Below, in pieces: positions 46,190 through 56,465 of a DNA stretch of 64,000 nt; position 1 is the first letter of the stretch, and every line of letters begins with the position of its first letter. The notes under the pieces were generated by a model. That model did no database searches. It saw only the letters and a program-made list of their open reading frames with translations, and was not told the origin of the DNA. A program made the translations under genes and the position numbers. Origin of the DNA: Acidobacteriota bacterium (GTDB taxonomy: Bacteria; Acidobacteriota; Terriglobia; Acidiferrales; UBA7541); the NCBI GenBank assembly GCA_021788095.1, contig JAJYLB010000017.1, positions 1-64,000 on the forward strand. Reading direction: 5' to 3'.

Positions 46190-49100
46190 GTGGCGGAGCC
46201 GACCTCACCCATCGGACAGACTGTCTCTCACTACCGCATCGTCGAGCGGCTTGGCGGCGGGGGAATGGGCGTGGTTTACAAGGCCGAGGACACCAAGCTC
46301 GGCCGGTTCGTCGCGCTGAAATTCCTTCCCGAGGAGCTGGTGCGCGACCCCCGCGCGCTTGAGCGATTCCAGCGCGAGGCCCGGGCGGCTTCCGCGCTCG
46401 ACCATCCGAATATCTGCACGATTTACGAAATCGGGGAGCACGAGGGGAAGCCGTTCCTGGCGATGCAGTATCTCGAGGGCCAAACGCTCAAGCACCGGAT
46501 CGACGGCCAGCTGCTTCCACTCGATTTGCTGCTGGAACTTTCGGTTGAGATTGCCGATGGGTTGGGAGGGGCGCACGGTCGCGGCATCATCCACCGGGAC
46601 ATCAAGCCCGCGAACATCTTCGTCACCAGCGAAGGCCATGCCAAGATATTGGATTTCGGCTTGGCGAAGCAGACGGGGCCACTGGCCGGCGCGACGGGCG
46701 CAACGCTTACGCGAGACGCCCCCGGCCCGATGGCCGCGGAACCGCTCACCAGCCCCGGCGTGGCGCTGGGCACGGTCGCCTATATGTCGCCGGAACAGGC
46801 GCGGGGCGAGGAAGTCGACGCGCGCTCCGACCTTTTCTCCTTCGGCGCCGTTCTCTACGAAATGGCCACCGGGGTCATGCCGTTCCGCGGCGATGCGAAC
46901 GCGGTGGTGTTCGATGCCATCCTGCACGGCACGCCGCGCGATCCGGTGCGGTTGAATCCGGAAGTTCCTGAGAAACTCGTCGAGATCATCGGCAAGGCGC
47001 TCGAAAAAGACAGAAAGATGCGGTACCAATCGGCCGCGGAGATGCGCGTGGATCTGGCGCGATTGAAGCGGGACTGGGATTCGGGCCGGTCGGCGGTGCA
47101 CGAGATAGACGACGCCGGCGGAGCGGGCTCAGCCGCGCAGGCGGGTCAGGCGTCACCGCCTACCCATTCCACGGCACTGACGGGCGAGGCGGCGGTGGGA
47201 ACGCCGGGGACCGCACCGGTTACGGTAGCTGCGGCAGCGGCTGCGGCGGAGGGTAAGAAGAAGCGATTCCTCTGGGTCGGGGCGGTGGCCGCAATAGTTG
47301 TCGCGGCGGGCGTCGGCGCCTACCTATATCTTCGTCGCGGGCCCGCGCTGACTTCGAAAGATTCGATCGTGCTGGCCGACTTCACCAACACGACGGGGGA
47401 TCCCGTTTTCGACGGAACGCTGCGCGAGGGCCTGGGGGCGCAGTTGGCGCAGTCTCCTTTCCTGAACATCGTCTCCGACGCGCGCGTCGCTGAGACGCTG
47501 CGGCTGATGGGCCAACCGGCGGGAACGCGGCTAACGCGCGGGTTGGCCCGGCAAGTCTGCCAGCGGACCGGCGCGGCGGCGACGCTCGACGGATCCATAG
47601 CGCAGATCGGCAGTCAATACAACCTGGTGCTCAACGCCGAAAACTGCGCGACAGGCGATTCGGTGGCGAGCGCGGAAGCGGTGGCGAGCGACAAGAACCA
47701 CATACTGGAGGCGCTGGGCGCCGTCGCCACGTCGATTCGGGGAAAGCTGGGCGAATCGCTTGGTTCGATCCAGAAATTCAACAAGCCGCTCGAGGACGTG
47801 ACCACGCCTTCGCTCGAAGCGCTCCAGGCCTACACGCTAGGCTCGCAGGCGATCGCGGGCCTCGATCTTGGGGCCGCCGTTGCTTCGTTCCAGCGGGCGA
47901 TTTCGCTCGATCCCAATTTCGCCATGGCCTACGCCTCGCTCGGCACCGTCTACGCCGACACCGGGGAGAGCAGCCTGGCCGTGCAGAATATCCAGAAAGC
48001 GTACGAACTGCGCGACCGCGTGAGCGAGCGCGAGAAGTTCTACATCGCGTCGCACTACGCAAACTTCGCGACGCTCGATTTGCAGCAGGCGATTGAGGTC
48101 TACCAGCTGTGGACGCAGACTTATCCCCGCGATCCGGTACCCTTCAACAACCTGGCGGTGTGCTACCGCGAACTTGGGCAGTACGAGCAATCGCTTGCGG
48201 CGGCCCGGCAGGCTTTCGCGCTGGACCCCACGGCCCCGCTTTTCGTCCTGAGCGTGGCCGGGACCTACGTTGGACTCAGCCGCCTGGACGAGGCCGAGGC
48301 CACCATGCACCAGATGCCCGCAAGCGGGATTGGCGCCGACGCCCCGCATTACCTGGCGTATGAACTCGGTTTTTTGCGGCACGACCCGGCGACCATGCGG
48401 AGTGAACTGGCGTGGGCGCAGAACCAGTCGCTAGACACGCGCTTGCTCTTCGCGCGCTTGCAAATCGACACCGCCGCCTACCGCGGGCAACTCGGCCAGG
48501 CCAATGACACGACCGGGCGCGCCATCGTTGCCTTGCGGTCGGCGGGTAGCCCGGAAACCGCGACGCTCTATCAAGCGGCCGCCGCGTTGGACGAAGCCGC
48601 GGTGGGCAACGTCGCCGACGCCCGAAAACAGGTTGCGGAAGCTTTGCAGTCGACGAAGAGCCCCCTTGCCGAAGCCGCCTCGGCGCTGGCATTGGCGCTC
48701 GGTGGCGACGCAGCCCGGGCGCAGAAGCTCTCCGACGATCTGGGCAAACGATTTCCCCACGCCACGATTCTGGAGTTCAATCTGCTGCCCGCGGTGCAGG
48801 CCGCAATCGCGCTCGATCGGCATTCCCCCGCGCAGGCCATCGCCGAGTTGCAGTCGACCACCCCGTACGAATTGGGGACGCTCCAATTCACGCCCTGGTA
48901 CCCGTATCTGAGCCTGTTTCCCGTCTATCTTCGCGGCTTGGCGTATCTGGCCATGCGGCAAGGTTCTCAGGCGGAAACCGAATTTCAGAAAATCCTCGGC
49001 CACCCGGGAATCGCGCTAAACGAAATCATCGTTCCGCTGGCATATCTGGGACTTGCGCGCGCAGAGACCCTTCAGGGTGACCGGGCGCGTGCGCGCAGAG

Positions 49101-49192
49101 CGTATCAAGACCTCTTCGCCATCTGGAAGGATGCCGACCCCGACATCCCCGTCTTGAAGCAAGCCAAGGCGGCGTACGCAAGTCTTCACTGA
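46190..49192 (+). CDS. Membrane Ser/Thr protein kinase with TolB-like and TPR output region
   Basis: 1000 residues. Kinase domain about 15-290: glycine loop [15 protein letters not shown], Lys44 in [10 protein letters not shown], catalytic [10 protein letters not shown] with Asp137, metal site DFGLAKQ (Asp155), and [24 protein letters not shown] linker leads to one membrane segment ([20 protein letters not shown], about 361-382). The outer half begins [21 protein letters not shown], the TolB-like opening of many acidobacterial kinases, then a chain of TPR repeats ([20 protein letters not shown]) to the C-terminus. It should phosphorylate cytoplasmic targets in response to an outside signal. 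Targets unknown. Confidence 0.92.
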   Translation: MAEPTSPIGQTVSHYRIVERLGGGGMGVVYKAEDTKLGRFVALKFLPEELVRDPRALERFQREARAASALDHPNICTIYEIGEHEGKPFLAMQYLEGQTLKHRIDGQLLPLDLLLELSVEIADGLGGAHGRGIIHRDIKPANIFVTSEGHAKILDFGLAKQTGPLAGATGATLTRDAPGPMAAEPLTSPGVALGTVAYMSPEQARGEEVDARSDLFSFGAVLYEMATGVMPFRGDANAVVFDAILHGTPRDPVRLNPEVPEKLVEIIGKALEKDRKMRYQSAAEMRVDLARLKRDWDSGRSAVHEIDDAGGAGSAAQAGQASPPTHSTALTGEAAVGTPGTAPVTVAAAAAAAEGKKKRFLWVGAVAAIVVAAGVGAYLYLRRGPALTSKDSIVLADFTNTTGDPVFDGTLREGLGAQLAQSPFLNIVSDARVAETLRLMGQPAGTRLTRGLARQVCQRTGAAATLDGSIAQIGSQYNLVLNAENCATGDSVASAEAVASDKNHILEALGAVATSIRGKLGESLGSIQKFNKPLEDVTTPSLEALQAYTLGSQAIAGLDLGAAVASFQRAISLDPNFAMAYASLGTVYADTGESSLAVQNIQKAYELRDRVSEREKFYIASHYANFATLDLQQAIEVYQLWTQTYPRDPVPFNNLAVCYRELGQYEQSLAAARQAFALDPTAPLFVLSVAGTYVGLSRLDEAEATMHQMPASGIGADAPHYLAYELGFLRHDPATMRSELAWAQNQSLDTRLLFARLQIDTAAYRGQLGQANDTTGRAIVALRSAGSPETATLYQAAAALDEAAVGNVADARKQVAEALQSTKSPLAEAASALALALGGDAARAQKLSDDLGKRFPHATILEFNLLPAVQAAIALDRHSPAQAIAELQSTTPYELGTLQFTPWYPYLSLFPVYLRGLAYLAMRQGSQAETEFQKILGHPGIALNEIIVPLAYLGLARAETLQGDRARARRAYQDLFAIWKDADPDIPVLKQAKAAYASLH

Positions 49193-49311
49193 GCCCACCC
49201 GATCCTCGGTTCCTTTCTCGCGAGCGGATTTAAGTCGCGGATTTGGGCTTGACCGGGAGAAGCGGGGCACGTAGATTCTTGCCCGGGACAGCCCCCGGGT
49301 GCCCCACCCGC

Positions 49312-49338
49312 CGGGGTCGCGGGTGGGGATCCGCTAAA
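49312..49338. repeat. Hairpin of the GGTGCCCCACCCGCCG family, copy 1
   Basis: Perfect 10-base stem CCCCACCCGC / GCGGGTGGGG around a seven-base loop CGGGGTC, 120 bases after the kinase stop. The same stem recurs at 52586-52610, and an inverted partial copy is at 53794-53809. It may stop transcription or be a dispersed element. Confidence 0.6.
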
Positions 49339-49395
49339 GGCGAGTTGAGGCCGCGGGCTGGCGCGTACTTTTCACGAATTCTAGGAGCTGGAGCC

Positions 49396-52300
49396 ATGAA
49401 GCCATTCTTCCGCAGGACACGGTCGTGGTCGTTCCTTTTCCTCGTCATCGTCGGGACGCTCGGCGCGCTGGGTGCGGTGACGAGCGCGAACACCCTCCCC
49501 GCGAAGGACCTCGCCGCCAAATTGCGCTGGCGGCCGATTGGCCCGTACATCGGCGGGCGCGTGGTGGCGGTCGAAGGCGTGGCAAGCGAGCCCGACCTCT
49601 TCTACCTGGGCGCGGTGGGCGGAGGCGTTTGGAGAAGCACCAACTACGGCGTTTCGTGGAAGAACATCACCGACGGCACGCTCGGCGGATCGAGTTCGAG
49701 TATCGGGGCCTTGGCCGTCGCACCCTCGAACCCGAAAATTCTCTATGCGGGCACGGGCGAGTGCGACATCCGCGCCGATGTGATCACCGGCGACGGCGTC
49801 TACAAGTCGGGAGACGCCGGCAAGACGTGGCACGCCGCCGGCCTCGAGCAAACGCATACGATCTGCAACCTCGTGGTCGATCCCCGGAATCCCGATGTGG
49901 TCTACGCCGCGTCCATGGGTCACGTCTTCACGCCCGATCCCGAGCGGGGCGTCTTCAAGAGCGAGGATGGCGGAAAGACCTGGCGGAAGATCCTGTTCGT
50001 GGACGACAAGACAGGCGCGATCGACTTGGTGATGGACCCGAGCAATCCGCAGGTGCTCTATGCGGCGATGTGGCAGGCGTACCGCACGCCGTGGTCGCTC
50101 TCGAGCGGAGGCCCGGGTTCGGGAATCTACAAGAGCACCGACGGCGGCGCGAACTGGACGAACCTGACTCGTAACGCGGGTCTGCCAAAGGGTCCGCTGG
50201 GGCGCGTGGGCGTGGGGGTATCGGCCAGCCAGCCCAACATCGTCTACGCCATCATGCAGGCGAAGGGGGGCGGGGTGTTCCGCTCCGACGACGGCGGGAA
50301 GAGCTGGCGGCGGGTGGATTCCGAGTGGATGTTGCGCCAGCGCGCTTTCTACTACATGACGATTTTCGTCGACCCGAAAGATCCGAACACCGTCTACGCG
50401 CCGGAAGTCGACGCCCTGTGGGTCTCGCGGGACGCCGGGAAAACGTTCCGGAAATTGCGCGCCCCGCACGGAGACAACCACGTGCTCTGGATCAACCCCA
50501 CAAACCCGAAAATCCTGCTCGAGGGCAACGACGGCGGCGCCACCGTATCCACCGACGGCGGAAAGACGTGGAGCACCGAGCACAATCAGCCGACCGGGCA
50601 GTTCTACCACATCAATCTGGACGACCAGTTCCCCTATCGCGTCTACGGCGCGCAACAGGACGAAGGGTCGTATGAAGGGCCGAGCGCCACTGCGGCGAGA
50701 GATATCCCTCTCGGCGATTGGCACAGCGTGGCGTATGGAGAGAGCACGGTGGTCGTTCCCCAACCCGGCGATCCGAACATCACGTACGGCAGCGGCTACT
50801 TCAGCATTTTCTTGAAATACAACCTGGCGATCGGTCAATACGCGAGCGTCAGTCCCTGGCCGAACTACCAGGAAGGCTCGGCCTCGCGCGAATTGCGATA
50901 CCGCTTCGCCTGGACCCACCCCATCCTCTTTTCGCCCGCGAATCCGCACGAGCTGCTGGTCGGTTCCCAATACGTGCTTCGCAGCGACGATTACGGCCGC
51001 ACCTGGCAGACCCTCAGCCCCGATCTCACGCGCAACGATCCGCGCACCGAAGCGCCCAGCGGCGGGCCGATCAATCTGGACGCGTCCGGCGCGGAAATCT
51101 ATCCCTGCCTCGACGCGCTGGCGGTTTCTCCGCTCGATGGCCAGGTGATCTGGGCCGGCTCGGACGACGGTCGCGTCCACGTGACCACCGACGGCGGCAA
51201 GCATTGGGAATCGGTAAGGCCGCCGAGCTTGCCGGAATGGTCGGACATCAGTTCGATCGAGCCTTCCCACACGGCCGCAGGCACGGCGTACCTGACGGCG
51301 CAACGCTACATGTGGGACGACTTCCATCCGTACGCTTTTAAGACCACCGACTACGGGCGGCAATGGACCGCCATCACCGCGGGGCTGCCTGAAAACGAAT
51401 ATGCGTTTACGATTCGCGAGGATCCTCGCGACGCCCAACTGCTCCTGCTGGGAACGAAAAGCAGCGTCTACGCCAGCTTCGACTCCGGGGCGAACTGGCA
51501 GAAGCTCGCGCTGAATTTGCCGCCCGTCCAGGTGCGCGATCTGCGTTTCGACGCTCGCCAGGGCCAAGTCGCCATCGCGACGCACGGCCGATCGTTCTGG
51601 GTGCTCGACAATCTCGCCTTGCTCGAGCAGCTCGCGCGCAACCCCGCGGTCGAAGCGGGGAATGCCTACCTTTTCGCTCCCGAGAAGGCTTGGCTCACGC
51701 ACGCCTACGGAGCGCCGAACGAGGGATTCGCGCGCCGGAATACGGGTGAAAACCCGCCCTTCGGCGCGACGGTCTTCTTCCATATTCCGGCCGATTACAA
51801 GGGGAAGACGCCGGTGTCGCTCGAATTCACTGGCCCCAGCGGCGCGCTGATTCGCCGGTTCGCCTTGCATCTCCAGAAGCCGGGGCCGAAAGTGCCGAGC
51901 GGGGCCAATGAGACGCCGCGGGAACTGAAGAAGCGGCAGGAAGAGAAACTCACCTCCATCGCTCCGGGCATGAATCGGTTCCAGTGGGATTTGCGGTATT
52001 CCGAGGCGACGGAAGTCACCGGCTTCCAGCCGCCCATCGCCGCGGGCGGGCTGGACGACACGGTCGCAGGACCACTCGTGACGCCGGGAACCTATTCCGT
52101 CGTCCTCAATTACGGCGGACAAAAAACGACTCGGAGCTTCTCGGTCGCGCTCGATCCGAGAATTCAGGCGAGTCCGCAGGCGCTCGCCAGCCGCCTGGCG
52201 CTTCAACTCAAGATTCATGCCGCGCTCGACGCGCTCGACAAGACGATTAATGAAGCTATCGCCGCCCGCAGCCGGCTCGCGTCAGCGGTGCGAGCCCGCA

Positions 52301-52572
52301 AGTTGACCGAAACGCAGGCGAGCCAGGCCATAGCAGCTCTCAGCAACGAAATCGGGGATCTGGTGCAGTTGGATATCCATTCGAGCGAGGGCAGCTTGCT
52401 TCATGAAACGAAGCTTCGCAGCCACCTCGCCTACCTGGCTGCCGACATCGATCTCGCCTACGCCGATCCCACTCCCGCGCAAGCGGCCGTTTTCGAGGAT
52501 CTCGATCGCCAAGCCAAAACGGGCGAACAGAAACTCGAAGCGGCAATCGCCAAAGCCAACAAGCTGCGGTAG
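49396..52572 (+). CDS. Exported sortilin/VPS10-type beta-propeller protein
   Basis: About 1058 residues. Signal peptide (RRTRSWSFLFLVIVGTLGAL), then a large propeller with repeated BNR/Asp-box blades such as GVYKSGDAGKTW, GVFKSEDGGKTWRK, GIYKSTDGGANW, GVFRSDDGGKSWRR and ATVSTDGGKTW. The second half has further YVLRSDDYGRTW and GRVHVTTDGGKHW units, then an Ig-like region (FGATVFFHIPADYKGKT) and a helical tail. The family is frequent in acidobacteria and related groups, and its ligand or substrate is unknown; sialidase catalytic residues are not evident. Start ATG 49396 fits the signal peptide and an AGGAG eight bases upstream. It is flanked by two similar hairpins. Confidence 0.87.
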   Translation: MKPFFRRTRSWSFLFLVIVGTLGALGAVTSANTLPAKDLAAKLRWRPIGPYIGGRVVAVEGVASEPDLFYLGAVGGGVWRSTNYGVSWKNITDGTLGGSSSSIGALAVAPSNPKILYAGTGECDIRADVITGDGVYKSGDAGKTWHAAGLEQTHTICNLVVDPRNPDVVYAASMGHVFTPDPERGVFKSEDGGKTWRKILFVDDKTGAIDLVMDPSNPQVLYAAMWQAYRTPWSLSSGGPGSGIYKSTDGGANWTNLTRNAGLPKGPLGRVGVGVSASQPNIVYAIMQAKGGGVFRSDDGGKSWRRVDSEWMLRQRAFYYMTIFVDPKDPNTVYAPEVDALWVSRDAGKTFRKLRAPHGDNHVLWINPTNPKILLEGNDGGATVSTDGGKTWSTEHNQPTGQFYHINLDDQFPYRVYGAQQDEGSYEGPSATAARDIPLGDWHSVAYGESTVVVPQPGDPNITYGSGYFSIFLKYNLAIGQYASVSPWPNYQEGSASRELRYRFAWTHPILFSPANPHELLVGSQYVLRSDDYGRTWQTLSPDLTRNDPRTEAPSGGPINLDASGAEIYPCLDALAVSPLDGQVIWAGSDDGRVHVTTDGGKHWESVRPPSLPEWSDISSIEPSHTAAGTAYLTAQRYMWDDFHPYAFKTTDYGRQWTAITAGLPENEYAFTIREDPRDAQLLLLGTKSSVYASFDSGANWQKLALNLPPVQVRDLRFDARQGQVAIATHGRSFWVLDNLALLEQLARNPAVEAGNAYLFAPEKAWLTHAYGAPNEGFARRNTGENPPFGATVFFHIPADYKGKTPVSLEFTGPSGALIRRFALHLQKPGPKVPSGANETPRELKKRQEEKLTSIAPGMNRFQWDLRYSEATEVTGFQPPIAAGGLDDTVAGPLVTPGTYSVVLNYGGQKTTRSFSVALDPRIQASPQALASRLALQLKIHAALDALDKTINEAIAARSRLASAVRARKLTETQASQAIAALSNEIGDLVQLDIHSSEGSLLHETKLRSHLAYLAADIDLAYADPTPAQAAVFEDLDRQAKTGEQKLEAAIAKANKLR

Positions 52573-52585
52573 CGCGCTTGGGTGC

Positions 52586-52610
52586 CCCACCCGCCGACGT
52601 CGCGGGTGGG
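52586..52610. repeat. Hairpin of the GGTGCCCCACCCGCCG family, copy 2
   Basis: Nine-base stem CCCACCCGC / GCGGGTGGG with loop CGACGTC, 13 bases after the stop of the sortilin-like gene. Differs from copy 1 mainly in the loop. Confidence 0.6.
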
Positions 52611-52637
52611 ATTCGCATCCACAAACCCCAGGCCCAA

Positions 52638-53696
52638 CTACGGCGCCTGGGGCGCTGGCGCGGGAACGTGAAAACCGACGAGGGTGAGTTGCGAAGAACT
52701 CCGCCAGCGGCCGGCGTAATGCAGGGCCGAGCCGCCGAGCGCGGCGGTGATGGTTAAATTCATCGCGTTGGTATCGGTGGCGGTACAGTTCGTGACCAGG
52801 CCCGTCGCCAGCGAGAGGTAGTTTTGGCTCTCGCCGCGCCCGGTCCAAGAGCCCTTCGTCCGCAGGCCCTGACGGCTGTAGGCGAGAGGCGTGGGGTCGT
52901 GAGACCCATGCTCGCGAACCGTATCGATTCGCGTTTCGATCACCGCACAGGTTTCTCGCGCGAGCGAGGCAGGGGCGCCAGGCGTCCGGGGGCAAGGCTG
53001 ATTGCCGCTGTAAAAGGACTTGGTGCGCCAGGCGAGCCCGGCAAGCGGCGCGTCAGCGAGTGGCACGACTCGAGACCATCTCTTGCCCGGCTTGACTCCC
53101 TTGCGCCAAAGGCCGAGGGGGAGAGCGAGCGTGCCGAGCCACTGCCGCACGGCGCTGCGCGCCCGCTCGTCCGGCTCGAGCCGCCCCAGGCCCGCAACCT
53201 CGAGCACCCGGCCTTCCCCGTCGACAGAGAATTCGAACGAGCGGCCGGCGAGGGAGTTGTATTGCTTTTCGAGCGCCTGCGCACCAGGGTCGTAAGCGTC
53301 GGTGTGCACCAGGGCGTCGGAAGTTTCATAGGTGACGCGGAGGCGAGTCAGAGGGCCAAATTTCGGATCCGCCTTCACCGAGAGCACGTCTAGACGCAAG
53401 CGCGAGCTAAGCGAAACGTCCATCTGGTGAGCGGCTTCGGGCGTGTAGATAGGGCCGGCGCTCGCCGATTGGATCGTGCTGCGATATTCGAGTTGGTAGC
53501 GCAGCACCTCGCCGGGAACGAGCGCGGGAACTGGAGAGGCCACGCGGCGGGCGGCAGGGAGTGGGGAAGGAACGAGGCTTCCGGTCCCCACACGCATCCC
53601 GAAGGTTCGGGACGGCGGGTGGGACAGCCACGCAGGAAGGAATGCGAGCGCCGCAAGTAGGCCGAGTATTCCCGTTTTCGCGCTGCGCGGTACCAT
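52638..53696 (-). CDS. Secreted hypothetical protein
   Basis: 352 residues. A signal-like stretch (GILGLLAALAFLPAWL) is followed by a Pro-rich linker and a beta-rich domain with GEVLRYQLEYRST, QMDVSLSSRLRLDVL, RLRVTYETSDALV and AGRSFEFSVDGEGRV. The composition suggests an outer-membrane or periplasmic beta-structure; no family is recognised. Within its first 40 codons lies the palindrome TCCCGAAGGTTCGGGA, found elsewhere between genes, so the true start may be later or the repeat may have inserted in the gene. Faces the sortilin-like gene. Confidence 0.65.
   Translation of the reverse strand: MVPRSAKTGILGLLAALAFLPAWLSHPPSRTFGMRVGTGSLVPSPLPAARRVASPVPALVPGEVLRYQLEYRSTIQSASAGPIYTPEAAHQMDVSLSSRLRLDVLSVKADPKFGPLTRLRVTYETSDALVHTDAYDPGAQALEKQYNSLAGRSFEFSVDGEGRVLEVAGLGRLEPDERARSAVRQWLGTLALPLGLWRKGVKPGKRWSRVVPLADAPLAGLAWRTKSFYSGNQPCPRTPGAPASLARETCAVIETRIDTVREHGSHDPTPLAYSRQGLRTKGSWTGRGESQNYLSLATGLVTNCTATDTNAMNLTITAALGGSALHYAGRWRSSSQLTLVGFHVPAPAPQAP
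53597..53612. repeat. Palindrome TCCCGAAGGTTCGGGA
   Basis: Copy of the TCCCGAANNTTCGGGA family, inside the first codons of the gene at 52638-53696. It is followed by CGGCGGGTGGGACAGCC, and a closely similar block with TTCCGAAGATTCGGGA and CGGCGGGTGGGGCACC lies at 53778-53809, so this is a longer duplicated unit. Confidence 0.55.
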
Positions 53697-53777
53697 CCCG
53701 ATTCGACGCTAACACGGCGGGTGGCTAGCAGCAACGTACCTTCCCCCCCAAACCCTTCCCCACCGTCCCCATCCGCA

Positions 53778-53809
53778 TTCCGAAGATTCGGGACGGCGGG
53801 TGGGGCACC
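53778..53809. repeat. Duplicated palindrome unit
   Basis: TTCCGAAGATTCGGGA (53778-53793) followed by CGGCGGGTGGGGCACC (53794-53809). The second part is the inverse of GGTGCCCCACCCGCCG at 49308 and 52581. The block duplicates the one at 53597. Lies in the short gap between two minus-strand genes. Confidence 0.55.
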
Positions 53810-53886
53810 CAGGCCCGAAGGGCCCGCTCGGGGGGAACGCGGCCGGGACAGAGCGAGGGGCGCCGGCAGGACGGCTCTACAAACGA

Positions 53887-56454
53887 TCAGCGAGGTACGG
53901 AGGAAGCCCCGAGGGCGGTGGATCGCCCGCGCAAAGGCGGGCTCGCGGCGCTGCCGTGGAAGTGATAGCTGCGCCCGGGCATTTGCCCGGCGGCGCTGCC
54001 AGTCCCCCGCCCGGAAACCGCCCGCGCTTCCATCTCGAGCGTGCTGCCATGAGCGAGATCGAGTGTCCCGGCTGCCAGCAGTTCCTCTCGCGGCGCGTAC
54101 AGACGCAAACTCTCGAATGCCAGCTTTCCCGGCGCGAGGCGAATCTCGGCGAGCGCCCTGGGGAAATTGCTGCTGCCTCGGACCGCGTGGCCCGCTTCGA
54201 AGGCGGCGAGCCAGTCCATCCCCCTGTCGCGGGCGCCCACGATGGCGACTTTGGCCTGGCCATCCAGCGAATGGAGCAAGGCCGTGGCCGTCGTGCCGCG
54301 CGCCGAGGCATCCACCTGACCCGAAAGGCGCCCGGAAAACCGCTCGAAGGACCTGCCTTCCATCGCTCGAGCGACCGCGCCGAGGTCCACGCCCTGGACG
54401 CGGGCGGTCACATGCCACACCGGCGCATGGTTTCGCCCCGAAACGACGAGCAGACCTTGGGCGCGGCCGCCGTAAAATCGCCCGCGCGCCCGTGATAGAT
54501 CGAGACGGTTCCCGCGGATGACGAGCCGGCCATCCAACCCTTCCAGGCTCAGGGGTGCGACATCCAGTTCGCTCACCTCCACGTGGCCGGAGGCATCGAG
54601 CGAGGCAAGCCACCCGGGAGGCGATCCCTGGGAAGTGCCGAGACCGAAGATCCGATCGAACAGGCTGGGTTGCTTCCGGAGAGGCTCGAAGTTCGCCGCG
54701 AGCCCCCGCAAATTCAGCCGATCCGCCGCCAGGTCGAACTGCCAGGGCCCCGCCGGCAAGGGCCGCTCGAGCCATCCATGCCAATGCGCGCCGAGGGCTT
54801 CGCCGCGCCGAATGTCCATCCGCAAGCGGCTGCGAGTAACCTGGATGCGCGCGTTCGGGAAGCTCACGCGAGCCGAAAGAGACGGCCCGCGCCACCGCGC
54901 ATCGCGAAGATCGACCACGGCCTGCACCGTATGCTCGAACGGGGATAGGTTTCCGTTCCACTCGAGCCGCAGGCCCACGCCACCTTCGAACTCCTTCCAG
55001 TAGCTTGGCACCCCCGCGCCGAGGATGTCCGCGGCGCTCACCAGCGCGGCGAAATCGGCTGCGTGACCCTCCGCAACCAGTTGATATTTCCAGGAAGCCA
55101 GAGGGCGGGCGCGGCCCGCCACCCGGAAGCTGCCTGCGCGAGCCCCGAAATCGGCATCGGCCACAAGCGATGCCCCGGCCGAAGAGAACTTCAGGCTGGC
55201 CTTCGAGAGCGCCGCCGGGGCAGGCAACCCGGCGCCTTCCACGCGCACATCTTGAGTCGAAACCTGTGCTTGCCGCAGCCGCGGCGGCCAACCGGAGAGT
55301 TCGAGCGAACCCCGCAGCCATCCCGCGGCGCGCAGATTCGGGGAAATGCCCGGGTGAAAAGAGCGGTACCAGGCAAGCAGGTCCTCGGCCGCGATTCCAG
55401 AGGAGGTGAAATCCAGCCGAACCTGCGGGCTGGTAGCGGAATGGATCCCGGCGACCGGCCAACTCATCTCGCCGCTCGCGTCAACCGCCGTCCCCGAGGC
55501 GGCGATTTGGCCTTGGGCGAGAGTGAGCGTTCCGTCTTCGGGAGCCCAGGCGCCGGCGATATTCACATTCACCGCGGGATTGCCCGACTCGGTAACGAAG
55601 TCCCAGCGATGGATACCGCGGACGCGCGCGCCGAGGTTGAAATGCCATACGCTGCCGTTGCTGGTGGCCGCGATATCGAGGCTCTCGCGTCCTCGCACGC
55701 CGTAATCGTTGCCGAGCAGAAGGCGCAGCGTATCGGAAAGCGAGGCCTCGCCCCAGTGCAGCTCGAGGCGAGCAGGACGCAGGCGCGCCGATGCGCCACC
55801 AACCTCGCCGGAGAGATGCAGAACGCCGGCATTCTGGAGATCGACGGCGGCGCGCATCGGCTGCGCTTCGAGGGAAATGGCCCAGCGGCCAGGAGCGCGC
55901 TCTTCCACGCTCCCCTGCACGTCCACCAGGGCAAAGGGAAGTTTGTTCTCACCGTGCTTGAAATTGATTCTGCCTCCGGAGACGGTGATCTGGTAGAGCA
56001 ACGGGGCGCGAACGGCAGCGCCCCCGGCGCCAGGCCCGCCGGCCGCAGTGGGCGAAGTCCGCGCCAGCCAATCGGCCAGATTCCATCGGCCGCCGGCGTC
56101 CACCACATTCAGGCTCGGCTGCCAAAGGGAGAACGAAGAGAACTCGATGCGTCCGCCGAGCAGCGAGGTCCAGCGAAGCGTGGCGGCCAGGGACTGGGCG
56201 CGGAGGAAATACTCATGGCCGAAAGACGGGGTTTCCTCGACCGTGACCGAATCGGCTTCGATGCGCGGCCCTTCCCAAAGGCTGAAACTGTACCCACCGA
56301 CTTCCACCCGCCGGCCGAAAGCCGTTTCGAGGCGAGCCGTGAGGTGGCGGCGCACATCTCCGTTGCGCAGCAGGACGGAGACACCGGCATCGGCTGCCGG
56401 AACCAGCGCGACCACCACGGCCGCCCCAAGCAGCCATTTGCCCCATCGTTTCAT
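53887..56454 (-). CDS. AsmA-like/DUF748-type envelope protein
   Basis: About 855 residues: an N-terminal membrane anchor (MKRWGKWLLGAAVVVALVPA) and a very long repetitive beta-structure with AsmA features. Early blocks ARLETAFGRRVEVGGYSFSL and LLGGRIEFSSFSLWQPSLNV, and late FSGRLSGQVDASARGTTA with GQAKVAIVGARDRGMDWLA, match the usual AsmA N- and C-domains. Such proteins bridge inner and outer membrane and help move lipids or fold outer-membrane proteins. ATG 56454 is the chosen start. It is 11 bases downstream of lepB on the same strand, so co-transcription with lepB and rnc is likely. Confidence 0.82.
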   Translation of the reverse strand: MKRWGKWLLGAAVVVALVPAADAGVSVLLRNGDVRRHLTARLETAFGRRVEVGGYSFSLWEGPRIEADSVTVEETPSFGHEYFLRAQSLAATLRWTSLLGGRIEFSSFSLWQPSLNVVDAGGRWNLADWLARTSPTAAGGPGAGGAAVRAPLLYQITVSGGRINFKHGENKLPFALVDVQGSVEERAPGRWAISLEAQPMRAAVDLQNAGVLHLSGEVGGASARLRPARLELHWGEASLSDTLRLLLGNDYGVRGRESLDIAATSNGSVWHFNLGARVRGIHRWDFVTESGNPAVNVNIAGAWAPEDGTLTLAQGQIAASGTAVDASGEMSWPVAGIHSATSPQVRLDFTSSGIAAEDLLAWYRSFHPGISPNLRAAGWLRGSLELSGWPPRLRQAQVSTQDVRVEGAGLPAPAALSKASLKFSSAGASLVADADFGARAGSFRVAGRARPLASWKYQLVAEGHAADFAALVSAADILGAGVPSYWKEFEGGVGLRLEWNGNLSPFEHTVQAVVDLRDARWRGPSLSARVSFPNARIQVTRSRLRMDIRRGEALGAHWHGWLERPLPAGPWQFDLAADRLNLRGLAANFEPLRKQPSLFDRIFGLGTSQGSPPGWLASLDASGHVEVSELDVAPLSLEGLDGRLVIRGNRLDLSRARGRFYGGRAQGLLVVSGRNHAPVWHVTARVQGVDLGAVARAMEGRSFERFSGRLSGQVDASARGTTATALLHSLDGQAKVAIVGARDRGMDWLAAFEAGHAVRGSSNFPRALAEIRLAPGKLAFESLRLYAPREELLAAGTLDLAHGSTLEMEARAVSGRGTGSAAGQMPGRSYHFHGSAASPPLRGRSTALGASSVPR

Positions 56455-56465
56455 GAGAATGGCTT

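Noticed and set aside
49381-52218. A 945-codon minus-strand open frame
   Set aside because: It is antisense to the sortilin-like gene and has an Arg/Gly/Val-rich composition typical of a shadow frame.
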